Positions 1 to 7,869 of a stretch of 64,000 bases of DNA are shown here, in pieces (positions within the stretch are counted from its first letter, which is position 1; every line of letters starts with the position of its first letter). The translations under genes were made by a program, and so were the position numbers. The notes under the pieces were generated by a model. The model ran no database searches, was not told where the DNA came from, and was given only the letters and a program-made list of their open reading frames with translations. Source of the stretch: Makana argininalis_D. Its GTDB lineage: Bacteria; Pseudomonadota; Gammaproteobacteria; Enterobacterales; Enterobacteriaceae. Location of the stretch: the NCBI GenBank assembly GCA_051307355.1, contig JBPPLQ010000001.1, positions 216,747-280,746 on the forward strand. Direction: 5' to 3'.

Positions 1-236
1 GTGTAATTTTATTTATTATTATTAATTTTTTTATTAAAAAAAAAAGACCAATAGGAAGTATATCTGGTTTATTTTTAATATTGTATGGATTTTTTAGATT
101 TTTATTAGAATATTTTAGACAACCTGATCACAAATTAATTTTATTAAATTATTTTACTATAGGGCAAATATTATCAATACCAATGTTATTATTAGGTTGT
201 TATTTAATTAATAATGCATATAAAAATAAATTATAA
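1..236 (+). CDS. lgt: Prolipoprotein diacylglyceryl transferase, C-terminal fragment cut by window edge
   Basis: An open frame enters from the left edge (codons begin at base 3) and stops with TAA at 234-236, giving about 77 residues. The peptide contains RPIGSISGLFLILYGFFRF, then LEYFRQPD and FTIGQILSIPM, which match the last part of E. coli Lgt (SGLFL.GYG.FR, EFFRQPD, MGQILSIPM). Lgt is an inner-membrane enzyme that moves diacylglyceryl from phosphatidylglycerol to the lipobox cysteine of prolipoproteins. The last hydrophobic stretch is the final membrane helix. In E. coli thyA follows; here grpE follows after 96 bases, so the neighbourhood is rearranged or reduced. Only the 3' end is visible, so integrity of the whole gene cannot be judged. 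Confidence 0.85.
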   Translation, partial: VILFIIINFFIKKKRPIGSISGLFLILYGFFRFLLEYFRQPDHKLILLNYFTIGQILSIPMLLLGCYLINNAYKNKL

Positions 237-332
237 TATTAATAAAATACATATTTAAAAAATAAATTTTATTTATTTTAATAAAATATTTAAATATAAT
301 TCAAATAAATTAAAATACATGGGATAAAATTA

Positions 333-914
333 ATGTTAAATAATAAAAAAAATAACACTATAAATGATGAATGTTTAAAAAAACAACATACAGATAAAAA
401 AATAAAATTAGAAAATATAAAAAATGAAATTAAAGATTTAGATAATCAAAATAAATATATTAAAAAATTGGAAAAATCTTTAAAAAAAGAAAAAGAAATA
501 TCAAATAATAATTTTCTAAGATATAGAGCTGAAATAGAAAATTTAATAAAAAGAAACGAAAAAGATATAAAAAAATTAAATAAATTTGCTATAGAAAAAT
601 TTGCTATTGAATTATTACCAGTGATTGACAGTTTAGAAAAAACCATAGATATGTTTGATATAAAAAATTTAAAATTAAAATCTATTTTTGAAGGTTTAAA
701 TTTAACATTTAAATTTTTATTAACTACTGTTAATAAATTTGGACTTAATGTAATAAATGATGTAAATGTAATATTTGATCCTAATATTCATCAAGCAATG
801 AATGTAATAAAATCAGATAAATTTAAATCTAATTATATTATGAATATCATGCAAAAAGGATATATACTTAATGGAAGACTTATTCGTCCTGCAATGGTAA
901 GTGTGTCAAAATAA
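333..914 (+). CDS. grpE: Nucleotide exchange factor GrpE
   Basis: The 193-residue product (E. coli 197) is the ADP/ATP exchange factor of the DnaK chaperone. Residues 1-85 are charged and helix-forming, as expected for the long paired helix of the GrpE dimer. The middle has LLPVIDSLEKTID, and the end has the beta-domain signature HQAMNVI followed by GRLIRPAMVSVSK. The N-terminal 50 residues are mostly Lys/Asn/Glu and diverge from E. coli. No obvious sigma-32 promoter is seen upstream; the leader has a weak GGGA before the ATG. The gene converges on ung and ends just before a strong hairpin. Confidence 0.95.
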   Translation: MLNNKKNNTINDECLKKQHTDKKIKLENIKNEIKDLDNQNKYIKKLEKSLKKEKEISNNNFLRYRAEIENLIKRNEKDIKKLNKFAIEKFAIELLPVIDSLEKTIDMFDIKNLKLKSIFEGLNLTFKFLLTTVNKFGLNVINDVNVIFDPNIHQAMNVIKSDKFKSNYIMNIMQKGYILNGRLIRPAMVSVSK

Positions 915-924
915 ATTTTTTTTA

Positions 925-969
925 ATTTATATTATAATCGCTATTTATTATAGCGATTATAATATAAAT
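925..969. terminator. Bidirectional hairpin terminator between grpE and ung
   Basis: A 19-bp perfect stem (925-943 with 951-969, loop 944-950) lies between the convergent genes grpE and ung. The inner part contains the relatively GC-rich TAATCGCTA/TAGCGATTA. A/T-rich runs flank both sides, so it could end transcripts from either direction. Confidence 0.75.
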
Positions 970-1015
970 ATTTTTTCAAAAATATTTAAAATATTTATAT
1001 AATAAATAAAAAAAA

Positions 1016-1684
1016 TTAAATTATTATTGATTGCCAATTAATAGGTTTTTTTAAAATTTTTTTTAAAATAACATTAGTTTTAGAAAAATGATTACAACCA
1101 AAAAATCCATACTTAGCTGATAATGGACTTGGATGAGAAGTTTTTAAAATAAAATGCTTATTAATATTTATTAATTTAATTTTTTTTTGAGCATATAGAC
1201 CCCATAATAAAAAAATAACTCCTTCTAAATTAGAATTTATTATTTTAATAATTAAATCTGTAAATATTTCCCAACCTATATTTGAATGTGAGTATGGTTT
1301 TTTATGCTCAACTGTTAAAATAGAATTTAATAATAAAACACCTTGATCTGACCAACTCTTTAAAAATCCATTTTTAGGTATAATAAAATTGTTAATATCT
1401 TTAAATAATTCTTTATAAATATTTTTTAATGAAGGAGGTATTGGTAATCCTTTGTTAACAGAAAAAGCCAAACCATTAGCTTGATTAAAACCACAATAAG
1501 GATCTTGTCCTACTATAACTACTTTTATATTTTGAAATTTGGTAAATTTAAAAACATTAAATATTTCACTTGATTTTGGATATATTATATGTCCGTATAT
1601 TCTTTTTTTACGAATAAAATTTATCATTTTTGTAAAAAAAATCATTTTTTTAATATCATATAAAACATCAGACCATGTATTCAT
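1016..1684 (-). CDS. ung: Uracil-DNA glycosylase
   Basis: The 222-residue product (E. coli 229) removes uracil from DNA and starts base-excision repair. The water-activating motif is at residues 59-65 as GQDPYCG, with Asp61 equivalent to E. coli Asp64. The second catalytic motif HPSPLS starts at His184 (E. coli His187). The usual GQDPYHG has Cys in place of His, and the following GPGQAHG reads GFNQANG; both are unusual for a very conserved motif. The rest of the fold markers (LLLNSILTVE, FLLWG) are present. The gene is convergent with grpE and divergent from gyrA. Keeping ung fits a genome under strong C-to-T pressure, but that link is inference. Confidence 0.95.
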   Translation of the reverse strand: MNTWSDVLYDIKKMIFFTKMINFIRKKRIYGHIIYPKSSEIFNVFKFTKFQNIKVVIVGQDPYCGFNQANGLAFSVNKGLPIPPSLKNIYKELFKDINNFIIPKNGFLKSWSDQGVLLLNSILTVEHKKPYSHSNIGWEIFTDLIIKIINSNLEGVIFLLWGLYAQKKIKLININKHFILKTSHPSPLSAKYGFFGCNHFSKTNVILKKILKKPINWQSIII

Positions 1685-2066
1685 AGATAAACATATTTAA
1701 TATGTAATTTTTATCAACTTATTTAATTATTTTATTAATTTATAATTAAATTCATTCAATATAAATTTTTACAACAATTATATTTTTTTTAAAATATAAA
1801 TATTAATATTTTAAATATAAAAAATTAAATTTACTGTAAAAGTTAAAACATAAATAACAAAATTAAATTTTTTAATTTTATAAAAATTAATTTTAATTGA
1901 CTTATATATTAATTATAAATAATAATTAAAAAATTAATTAAAAATGTATGAAATTTAAAAAATATCAAAATAATTTTCTTTATTTTTAATATATTTAATA
2001 TATTAAATTAATTTAATTAAAAATCTAAAAAATTTGATTTATATATTAATTAAGGATATATGTTTT
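1685..2066. other. Non-coding spacer between divergent ung and gyrA
   Basis: 382 bases of nearly pure A/T with no supportable gene. It must hold the promoters for ung (minus) and gyrA (plus). An AAGGA ribosome-binding site at 2052-2056 precedes the GyrA start. I found no DnaA box matching TTATNCACA and no RNA gene. Short A/T inverted repeats such as TTTAATATATT near 1988-2010 are within what this composition would produce. Confidence 0.6.
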
Positions 2067-4601
2067 ATGATAGAAACAAATAAAAATGAAAAAATTATCT
2101 TAATAGAAGAAGAACTTAAAAAATCTTATTTAGACTATGCTATGTCTGTTATTGTTGGAAGAGCGCTACCAGATGTTAGAGATGGTTTAAAACCTGTACA
2201 TAGAAGAATTTTATTTGCAATGTATATACTAAAAAATTTTTATAATAAAAACTATAAAAAATCTGCTCGAATAGTAGGTGATGTTATAGGTAAATATCAT
2301 CCTCATGGAGATTCTGCTGTATATGATTCTATAGTAAGAATGGCTCAATCTTTTTCATTAAGATATAAATTAATAGAAGGACAAGGTAATTTTGGTTCTA
2401 TTGATGGTGATTCTGCAGCTGCAATGAGATATACAGAAATAAAAATGTCAAAAATTTCACATGAATTAATTTCAGAAATAGAAAAAAATACAGTTGATTT
2501 TTATTTAAATTATGATGGAACACATAAAATTCCAAATATTTTACCTTCTAAAATTCCAAATCTTTTAATAAATGGATCTTCTGGAATAGCTGTAGGAATG
2601 GCTACTAATATACCATCTCATAATATATCAGAAATTATTGATGGTTGTTTAGCATATATCAAAAATGAAAATATAACTTTAAAAGAATTAATGAAATATA
2701 TACCGGGACCTGATTTTCCAACTTATGCTATTATAAAAGGACAAGAAGGTATAAAAAAAGCTTATAAAACTGGATATGGAAAAATATATATCAAATCAAG
2801 AGCAAAAATAAAAAAAAATGGAAAACATGGACGTGAATGCATAATTATAAATGAAATACCTTATCAAGTAAATAAATCTAAATTAATAAAACAAATATCA
2901 AATTTAATAAAATATAAAAAGATTGAAGGAATAAGTAATATAAGAGATGAATCAGATAAAGATGGTATGAGAATAGTAATAGAGATAAAAAAATTTAATA
3001 TAACATCTATTATTTTAAAAAAACTGTTTTTAAATACTCAATTGCAAATATCTTTTGGAATAAATATGGTTGCTTTATGTAATGGCCAACCTAAGTTATT
3101 ATCATTAAAAAAAATGATATATTATTTTATTAAACATAGAAAAGAAATAATTATTAGAAGAACAGTTTTTAAATTAAAAAAATTAAAAGAAAGATATAAA
3201 ATTATAGAAGGTTTATATATAGCTATTAAAAATATAGATTATATTATTAATTTAATTTTAAAATCTAAAACATCAAAAAAAGCAAAAAATATTTTATTAT
3301 CTACGTCATGGAATTTTAATAAAAAATATATTATATTTAAAAAATTTAAAAATAATAAATTTGATCAAAAAAAACAAAATGTAAAAATAAAAATTGAAAA
3401 TAATATTTATTATTTAAATAAAATACAAGTAAAAGCAATTTTAAATATTAAATTACAAAATATTACTTGTATTGAAACTAATAATCTTGAAAAAGAATAT
3501 ATTGTTATTTTTGAAAAAATTAAAAAATATAAAAATATATTAAAAAATAATTATGAATTATTAAAAATAATACAATCAGAATTAATAGAAATAAAAGAAA
3601 AATATAAAGATAAAAGAAAAACGGAAATTTTAAATAATAATAAATATTATTATGAAAAAAATATATTAAATAGTAAAAATATAATTATCACTATTTCATA
3701 TAATGGTTATATTAAATATCATCAAATTTCAGAATATGAATCTCAACATAGGGGCGGAAAAGGAAAATCTATATCCAATATAGAAAAAGAAGATTTTATA
3801 AAAACAATTCAAATTGCAAATACATATGATACCATTCTTCTTTTTTCTAACTTTGGTAAAGTATATTGGTGTAAAGTGGAACAAATAAAAAAATTTGATA
3901 AAAAAAATAAAGGTTTAAATATATTAAACATTATTTCTTTATCTGATAAAGAAAAAATCACATTTATTTATCCAATAAATCAATTTTTAGAAAAATATTT
4001 TATTATTATTGCAACTGAAAAAGGAATAGTTAAAAAAACTTCATTAATTAATTTTTTCAGATCACGTAAAAAAGGTATAAGAGCTATAAAATTGAAAGCA
4101 AATGACAATATAACAGATGTAAATATTTCAAATGGTAATAATGATATTATGTTATTTTCTTCATATGGTAAAGTAGTTACATTTAATGAAAAACAAGTAA
4201 GAAATATGAATAGAAATTCTTCAGGTGTAAAAGGTATTAAAATGGTTGAAGGAGATATCTTAACATCAATGGTTATACAAAAAGAAATAAAAAGTACTAT
4301 ATTAACTATAACTAAAAATGGATATGGAAAAAGAACTTATCAATCTGAATATCCTTCTAAATCTAGAGCCAAATGTGGAATTATATCAATAAATTTAAAA
4401 AAAAGAAATGTAAGAGTTGTAGGATCTATTCAAGTTGAAGATTCAGATAAAGTATGTATTATAACAAATAAAGGTATGTTAGTAATAATAAATGTTCATG
4501 AAATAAATATTGTTAAAAGAAATACTCAAGGTGTGATTTTAATAAAAACAGAAAAACATGAACAAGTTATTGGTATTAAAAAATTACCTAAAGAATTTTA
4601 A
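2067..4601 (+). CDS. gyrA: DNA gyrase subunit A
   Basis: The breaking-rejoining subunit of gyrase, which introduces negative supercoils. An upstream in-frame ATG at 2034 would add 11 residues. I choose 2067 because AAGGA lies 10 bases upstream and because the catalytic tyrosine then falls at Tyr122 (AAAMRYTE) as in E. coli, giving 844 residues. Ser83 and Asp87 of the quinolone-resistance region are wild type (HPHGDSAVYD). The wrapping-domain GyrA box is at 560-566 as QHRGGKG (E. coli QRRGGKG), again at E. coli numbering. The acidic C-terminal tail of E. coli GyrA is missing, so the protein ends shortly after the last beta-pinwheel blade. It converges on map with only a 19-base gap. Confidence 0.97.
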   Translation: MIETNKNEKIILIEEELKKSYLDYAMSVIVGRALPDVRDGLKPVHRRILFAMYILKNFYNKNYKKSARIVGDVIGKYHPHGDSAVYDSIVRMAQSFSLRYKLIEGQGNFGSIDGDSAAAMRYTEIKMSKISHELISEIEKNTVDFYLNYDGTHKIPNILPSKIPNLLINGSSGIAVGMATNIPSHNISEIIDGCLAYIKNENITLKELMKYIPGPDFPTYAIIKGQEGIKKAYKTGYGKIYIKSRAKIKKNGKHGRECIIINEIPYQVNKSKLIKQISNLIKYKKIEGISNIRDESDKDGMRIVIEIKKFNITSIILKKLFLNTQLQISFGINMVALCNGQPKLLSLKKMIYYFIKHRKEIIIRRTVFKLKKLKERYKIIEGLYIAIKNIDYIINLILKSKTSKKAKNILLSTSWNFNKKYIIFKKFKNNKFDQKKQNVKIKIENNIYYLNKIQVKAILNIKLQNITCIETNNLEKEYIVIFEKIKKYKNILKNNYELLKIIQSELIEIKEKYKDKRKTEILNNNKYYYEKNILNSKNIIITISYNGYIKYHQISEYESQHRGGKGKSISNIEKEDFIKTIQIANTYDTILLFSNFGKVYWCKVEQIKKFDKKNKGLNILNIISLSDKEKITFIYPINQFLEKYFIIIATEKGIVKKTSLINFFRSRKKGIRAIKLKANDNITDVNISNGNNDIMLFSSYGKVVTFNEKQVRNMNRNSSGVKGIKMVEGDILTSMVIQKEIKSTILTITKNGYGKRTYQSEYPSKSRAKCGIISINLKKRNVRVVGSIQVEDSDKVCIITNKGMLVIINVHEINIVKRNTQGVILIKTEKHEQVIGIKKLPKEF

Positions 4602-4620
4602 TTTAATGTATTAAAAATAA

Positions 4621-5418
4621 TTAATATTTTAATTTTGAAACTTCAAAAGGTAATATTTCATCTTTTCTTAAAGTTAAAATTTCACATCCATTTTTATTTA
4701 CAACAATTGTATGTTCATATTGTGCAGATATTTTATTATCTGAAGTTTTTACTGTCCATCCATCTTTCATTAAATTAACTTTATTACTTCCTAAATTTAT
4801 CATTGGTTCAATTGTAAAAACCATGCTATTTTTCAAATAAATACTATTTTCATTAGAATTAAAGTGTAATATCTGAGGATATTCATGAAAAGAATTGCCT
4901 ATTCCATGACCACAATATTCACGAACCACAGAAAATTTTTTAGATTCAACGAAATTTTGAATTTTTTTTCCAATTTCTTTAATTTGTATTCCAGGTTTAA
5001 TAATTAACATTGCAATATAAAGACTATCTCTAGCTATTTTACATAATTTTTTTGTAATTTCAGAAATCTTTCCTACAAAAAACATTTTAGATGTATCTCC
5101 ATAAAATCCATCTTTTAATAAAGCAATATCTATGTTTAAAATATCACCATCTTTTAAAAATTTATTATAATTTGGTATTCCATGACATACTACTTCATTT
5201 ACAGAAATACAAACAGATTTTGGAAAACCATTATATCCTAAAGAAGCAGATTTTACATTTAAATTTTTAGTTATATATTGATAACATAAATCATCAATCT
5301 CTCCTGTACTTATACCAGGTTTAATGTAAGGTTCAATAAATTCTAGTACTTTAGCTGATAATCTTCCAACAATTCTTAAATTATTAATTTCATTGAGATT
5401 TTTTATACAAATATTCAT
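4621..5418 (-). CDS. map: Methionine aminopeptidase type I
   Basis: Removes the initiator methionine from new proteins. The 265 residues align with E. coli Map (264) almost without gaps. His79 and the metal ligands Asp97, Asp108, His171 (CGHGIG), Glu204 (TIEPM) and Glu235 (YEHT) are all present at E. coli positions. The gene is divergent from rpsB, the conserved arrangement in Enterobacterales. The spacer between them is dominated by a 91-base palindrome. A TAGGAT ribosome-binding site sits just upstream of the ATG. Confidence 0.97.
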   Translation of the reverse strand: MNICIKNLNEINNLRIVGRLSAKVLEFIEPYIKPGISTGEIDDLCYQYITKNLNVKSASLGYNGFPKSVCISVNEVVCHGIPNYNKFLKDGDILNIDIALLKDGFYGDTSKMFFVGKISEITKKLCKIARDSLYIAMLIIKPGIQIKEIGKKIQNFVESKKFSVVREYCGHGIGNSFHEYPQILHFNSNENSIYLKNSMVFTIEPMINLGSNKVNLMKDGWTVKTSDNKISAQYEHTIVVNKNGCEILTLRKDEILPFEVSKLKY

Positions 5419-5439
5419 TTATTAATCCTAATTTAGATA

Positions 5440-5530
5440 TTTTAAAATAAAATTATTATATAAATAATAACATATATATATTTTAAAAATATATATATGT
5501 TATTATTTATATAATAATTTTATTTTAAAA
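5440..5530. repeat. Perfect 45-bp inverted repeat between map and rpsB
   Basis: Bases 5440-5484 pair perfectly with 5486-5530 around the single central base 5485. I checked it base by base (paired positions sum to 10970). It fills most of the 129-base spacer between divergent map and rpsB and must overlap both promoters, but it excludes both ribosome-binding sites. Only one C-G pair lies in each arm (5471/5499); the rest is A/T. It could extrude as a cruciform or act as a symmetric bidirectional promoter. An assembly artefact is also possible. Confidence 0.9.
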
Positions 5531-5547
5531 ATAAAAAGAGGTTTATT

Positions 5548-6240
5548 ATGTCTAATATTTCAATTCATGAAATGATACATGCAGGTGTTCATTTTGGACA
5601 CCAAACTCGTTATTGGAATCCAAAAATGAAACCCTTTATATTTGGTGCTCGTAATAAAGTTCATATAATAAATTTAGAAAAAACTATATTAATGTTTAAT
5701 AAAGCTTTATCAGAAATTAATATTTTATCATCTAAAAAAAAAAAAATATTATTAATAGGTACTAAAAAAGCAGCAAGAACTGCAATCAAAGATACAGCAA
5801 TTAAATGTGGTCAATTTTTTGTTAATCATAGATGGTTGGGAGGTATGTTAACAAATTGGAAAACTGTGCGTAATTCAATTAAAAATTTAAAAAATTTAGA
5901 AAATCAATTAAATGATGGTACTTTTAAAAATTTATCAAAAAAAGAAATATTAATAAGAACTAGAAAATTAAATAAATTAGAAAATAGTTTAGGTGGAATA
6001 AAAAATATGAATGGTCTTCCTGATGCTATTTTTGTTATAGATGCAAAACATGAAAGTATTGCTATTAAAGAAGCTTTAAATATAAATATTCCAATATTTT
6101 CTATTGTAGATACTAATTCTAATCCTGAAGGTATTGATTTTATTATTCCTGGTAATGATGATTCTAAACGTGCAATAAATCTTTATTTAATTGCATTATC
6201 TAACGCTATGCAAAATATTGAAAATAAAAATATTATATAA
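5548..6240 (+). CDS. rpsB: 30S ribosomal protein S2
   Basis: The 230-residue product (E. coli 241) has the hallmarks of S2: HEMIHAGVHFGHQTRYWNPKM at the N-terminus, FVNHRWLGGMLTNWKTV, and PDAIFVIDAKHE followed by PIFSIVDTNSNPEGIDFIIPGNDDS. S2 binds late on the 30S subunit and is needed to recruit S1. The C-terminal tail is shorter than in E. coli. AGAGG lies upstream of the ATG. It heads a translation cluster with tsf and frr; in E. coli pyrH sits between tsf and frr. Confidence 0.98.
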   Translation: MSNISIHEMIHAGVHFGHQTRYWNPKMKPFIFGARNKVHIINLEKTILMFNKALSEINILSSKKKKILLIGTKKAARTAIKDTAIKCGQFFVNHRWLGGMLTNWKTVRNSIKNLKNLENQLNDGTFKNLSKKEILIRTRKLNKLENSLGGIKNMNGLPDAIFVIDAKHESIAIKEALNINIPIFSIVDTNSNPEGIDFIIPGNDDSKRAINLYLIALSNAMQNIENKNII

Positions 6241-6370
6241 ATTTGATATATATAATTAAAATTAACATTAATTTTAATAAATATAATTTTAATTATAAGT
6301 AATTGATATATATAAAATGTATATATTTTAATATAAATTGTTAAATAAAATTAAAATAAGGATAATAAAT

Positions 6371-7162
6371 ATGAATAATATTACTATTAATGATATAAAA
6401 AAATTACGTAAATTAACTGGCATTGGTATTTTAGAATGTAAAAATTCTCTTATTAAAACCAAAGGAAATATAAAATTAGCTATTAATTTAATGCGTACAT
6501 ATGGAAAAAAAATATCAATTAAAAAAACAAATAATAAAACTTCATATGGTATAATTTTAATTAAAAAATCTGAAAAAAAAAAAATTTTAGTTATGTTGGA
6601 AATAAAATGTGAAACAGATTTTGTATCAAAAAATATTAAATTTAAATCATTTGGAAAAGAAATTATAAATTATGTTTTAAATAAAAATATATATGATATA
6701 AATTTAATAAATATTAAATTTAAATTAAAACGTGAATATTTAATATCTAAAATATGTGAAAATATAAAAATTGAAAAATTAAGTTATTTAAAAGGGGAGA
6801 GTACAGGATTTTATTTACATAGATCACGAATTGGTGTTATTATATCATCAACAAAATTTAAAACAAATTTTTTAAATAAAATTGCTATGCATATAGTAGC
6901 ATGTAAACCAAAATATATAAATTCAATAGATATACCAAAGAATTTATTAAATGATGAACAAAATATACAAATGGAAATTGCAATTACTTCTGGAAAAACA
7001 TATAAAATATCAAAAAAAATAGTTACTGGAAGGATGAATAAATTTATACAAGAAATTACATTAAATAATCAAGAATTTATTATTGATAATAAAAAAACAA
7101 TAAATCAAATTTTATCATTAAATAAAACTAAAATAAATAATTTTATTTTATTTGAAATATAA
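6371..7162 (+). CDS. tsf: Elongation factor Ts
   Basis: Guanine nucleotide exchange factor for EF-Tu. An earlier in-frame ATG at 6338 would add 11 residues. I choose 6371 because AAGGA precedes it at a suitable distance and because MNNITINDIKKLRKLTGIGILECK then matches the E. coli start ([24 protein letters not shown]), giving 263 residues (E. coli 283). The contact motif TDFVSKN is seen as CETDFVSKN. The C-terminal half is Lys/Asn-rich and poorly conserved but keeps the overall length. It follows rpsB after 130 bases. Confidence 0.95.
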   Translation: MNNITINDIKKLRKLTGIGILECKNSLIKTKGNIKLAINLMRTYGKKISIKKTNNKTSYGIILIKKSEKKKILVMLEIKCETDFVSKNIKFKSFGKEIINYVLNKNIYDINLINIKFKLKREYLISKICENIKIEKLSYLKGESTGFYLHRSRIGVIISSTKFKTNFLNKIAMHIVACKPKYINSIDIPKNLLNDEQNIQMEIAITSGKTYKISKKIVTGRMNKFIQEITLNNQEFIIDNKKTINQILSLNKTKINNFILFEI

Positions 7163-7200
7163 ATAAATATTTTATTTAATTAAAATAAAAGGTTATATTA

Positions 7201-7761
7201 ATGATTAATAAAATTAATGATAACATTAATAAAAAAATGAATAAATGTATTGATTCATTCAAAATTAAATTAAACGAAATAAGAACAAGTAGAGCATCTC
7301 CTGATTTTTTAAAAAAAATAAAAGTTAAATGTTATGGAAATACTTATAATTTAGATAAATTATCCAATATTAATACTGAAAGTTATAATTCTCTTTCTAT
7401 TAATGTATTTGATATTAAATTATTAAAATTAATAAAAAAATCTATTTTATCTGCAAATTTAGGTTTGAATCCAATTTTATTAAATAATAAAATTAAAGTT
7501 CATATACCTAAAATTAACGAAAATAGAAGAAAAGAACTAATAAAATTAGTTAAAAACTATTCAGAAATTAATAAAATTTCAATAAGAAATATAAGAAGAT
7601 ATTATAAAGTAAAAATTAAAACTTTATTAAAAGAGAAAAAAATTTGTAAAGATGATAATGATAAATTACAAAAAGAAATACAAAAAAAAACAGATTTTTA
7701 TATTAAAAAAATTAAAATTTTATTTTTAAATAAAAAAAATTTATTATTAAAATTTATATAA
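7201..7761 (+). CDS. frr: Ribosome recycling factor
   Basis: The 186-residue product (E. coli 185) splits post-termination ribosomes together with EF-G. RTSRASPDFL, INVFD, ANLGLNPI and IPKINENRRKEL match the two-domain RRF family, and the last third is the long basic helix. An AAGG ribosome-binding site precedes the ATG. In E. coli pyrH separates tsf from frr; here the gap is 38 bases, so pyrH has been lost from this place. The next gene is dnaE, so the E. coli stretch dxr to rnhB has also been deleted. Confidence 0.95.
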   Translation: MINKINDNINKKMNKCIDSFKIKLNEIRTSRASPDFLKKIKVKCYGNTYNLDKLSNINTESYNSLSINVFDIKLLKLIKKSILSANLGLNPILLNNKIKVHIPKINENRRKELIKLVKNYSEINKISIRNIRRYYKVKIKTLLKEKKICKDDNDKLQKEIQKKTDFYIKKIKILFLNKKNLLLKFI

Positions 7762-7869
7762 AAAAAATTTAAACATTATATTTTATATTTAAAATATTTT
7801 ATTTAAAAATAAAATTTTAATTTTTTTAATATGAAATTAATTAACTTATAATTAAAATGGATTTTATTT

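Noticed and set aside
2034..2066. An 11-residue N-terminal extension of GyrA
   Set aside because: The start at 2067 places the catalytic tyrosine at 122 as in E. coli and has an AAGGA upstream.
1685..2066. Possible replication origin in the ung-gyrA spacer
   Set aside because: No DnaA boxes or 13-mer-like repeats are visible, and no dnaA or mnmG is adjacent; high A/T is the genome norm.
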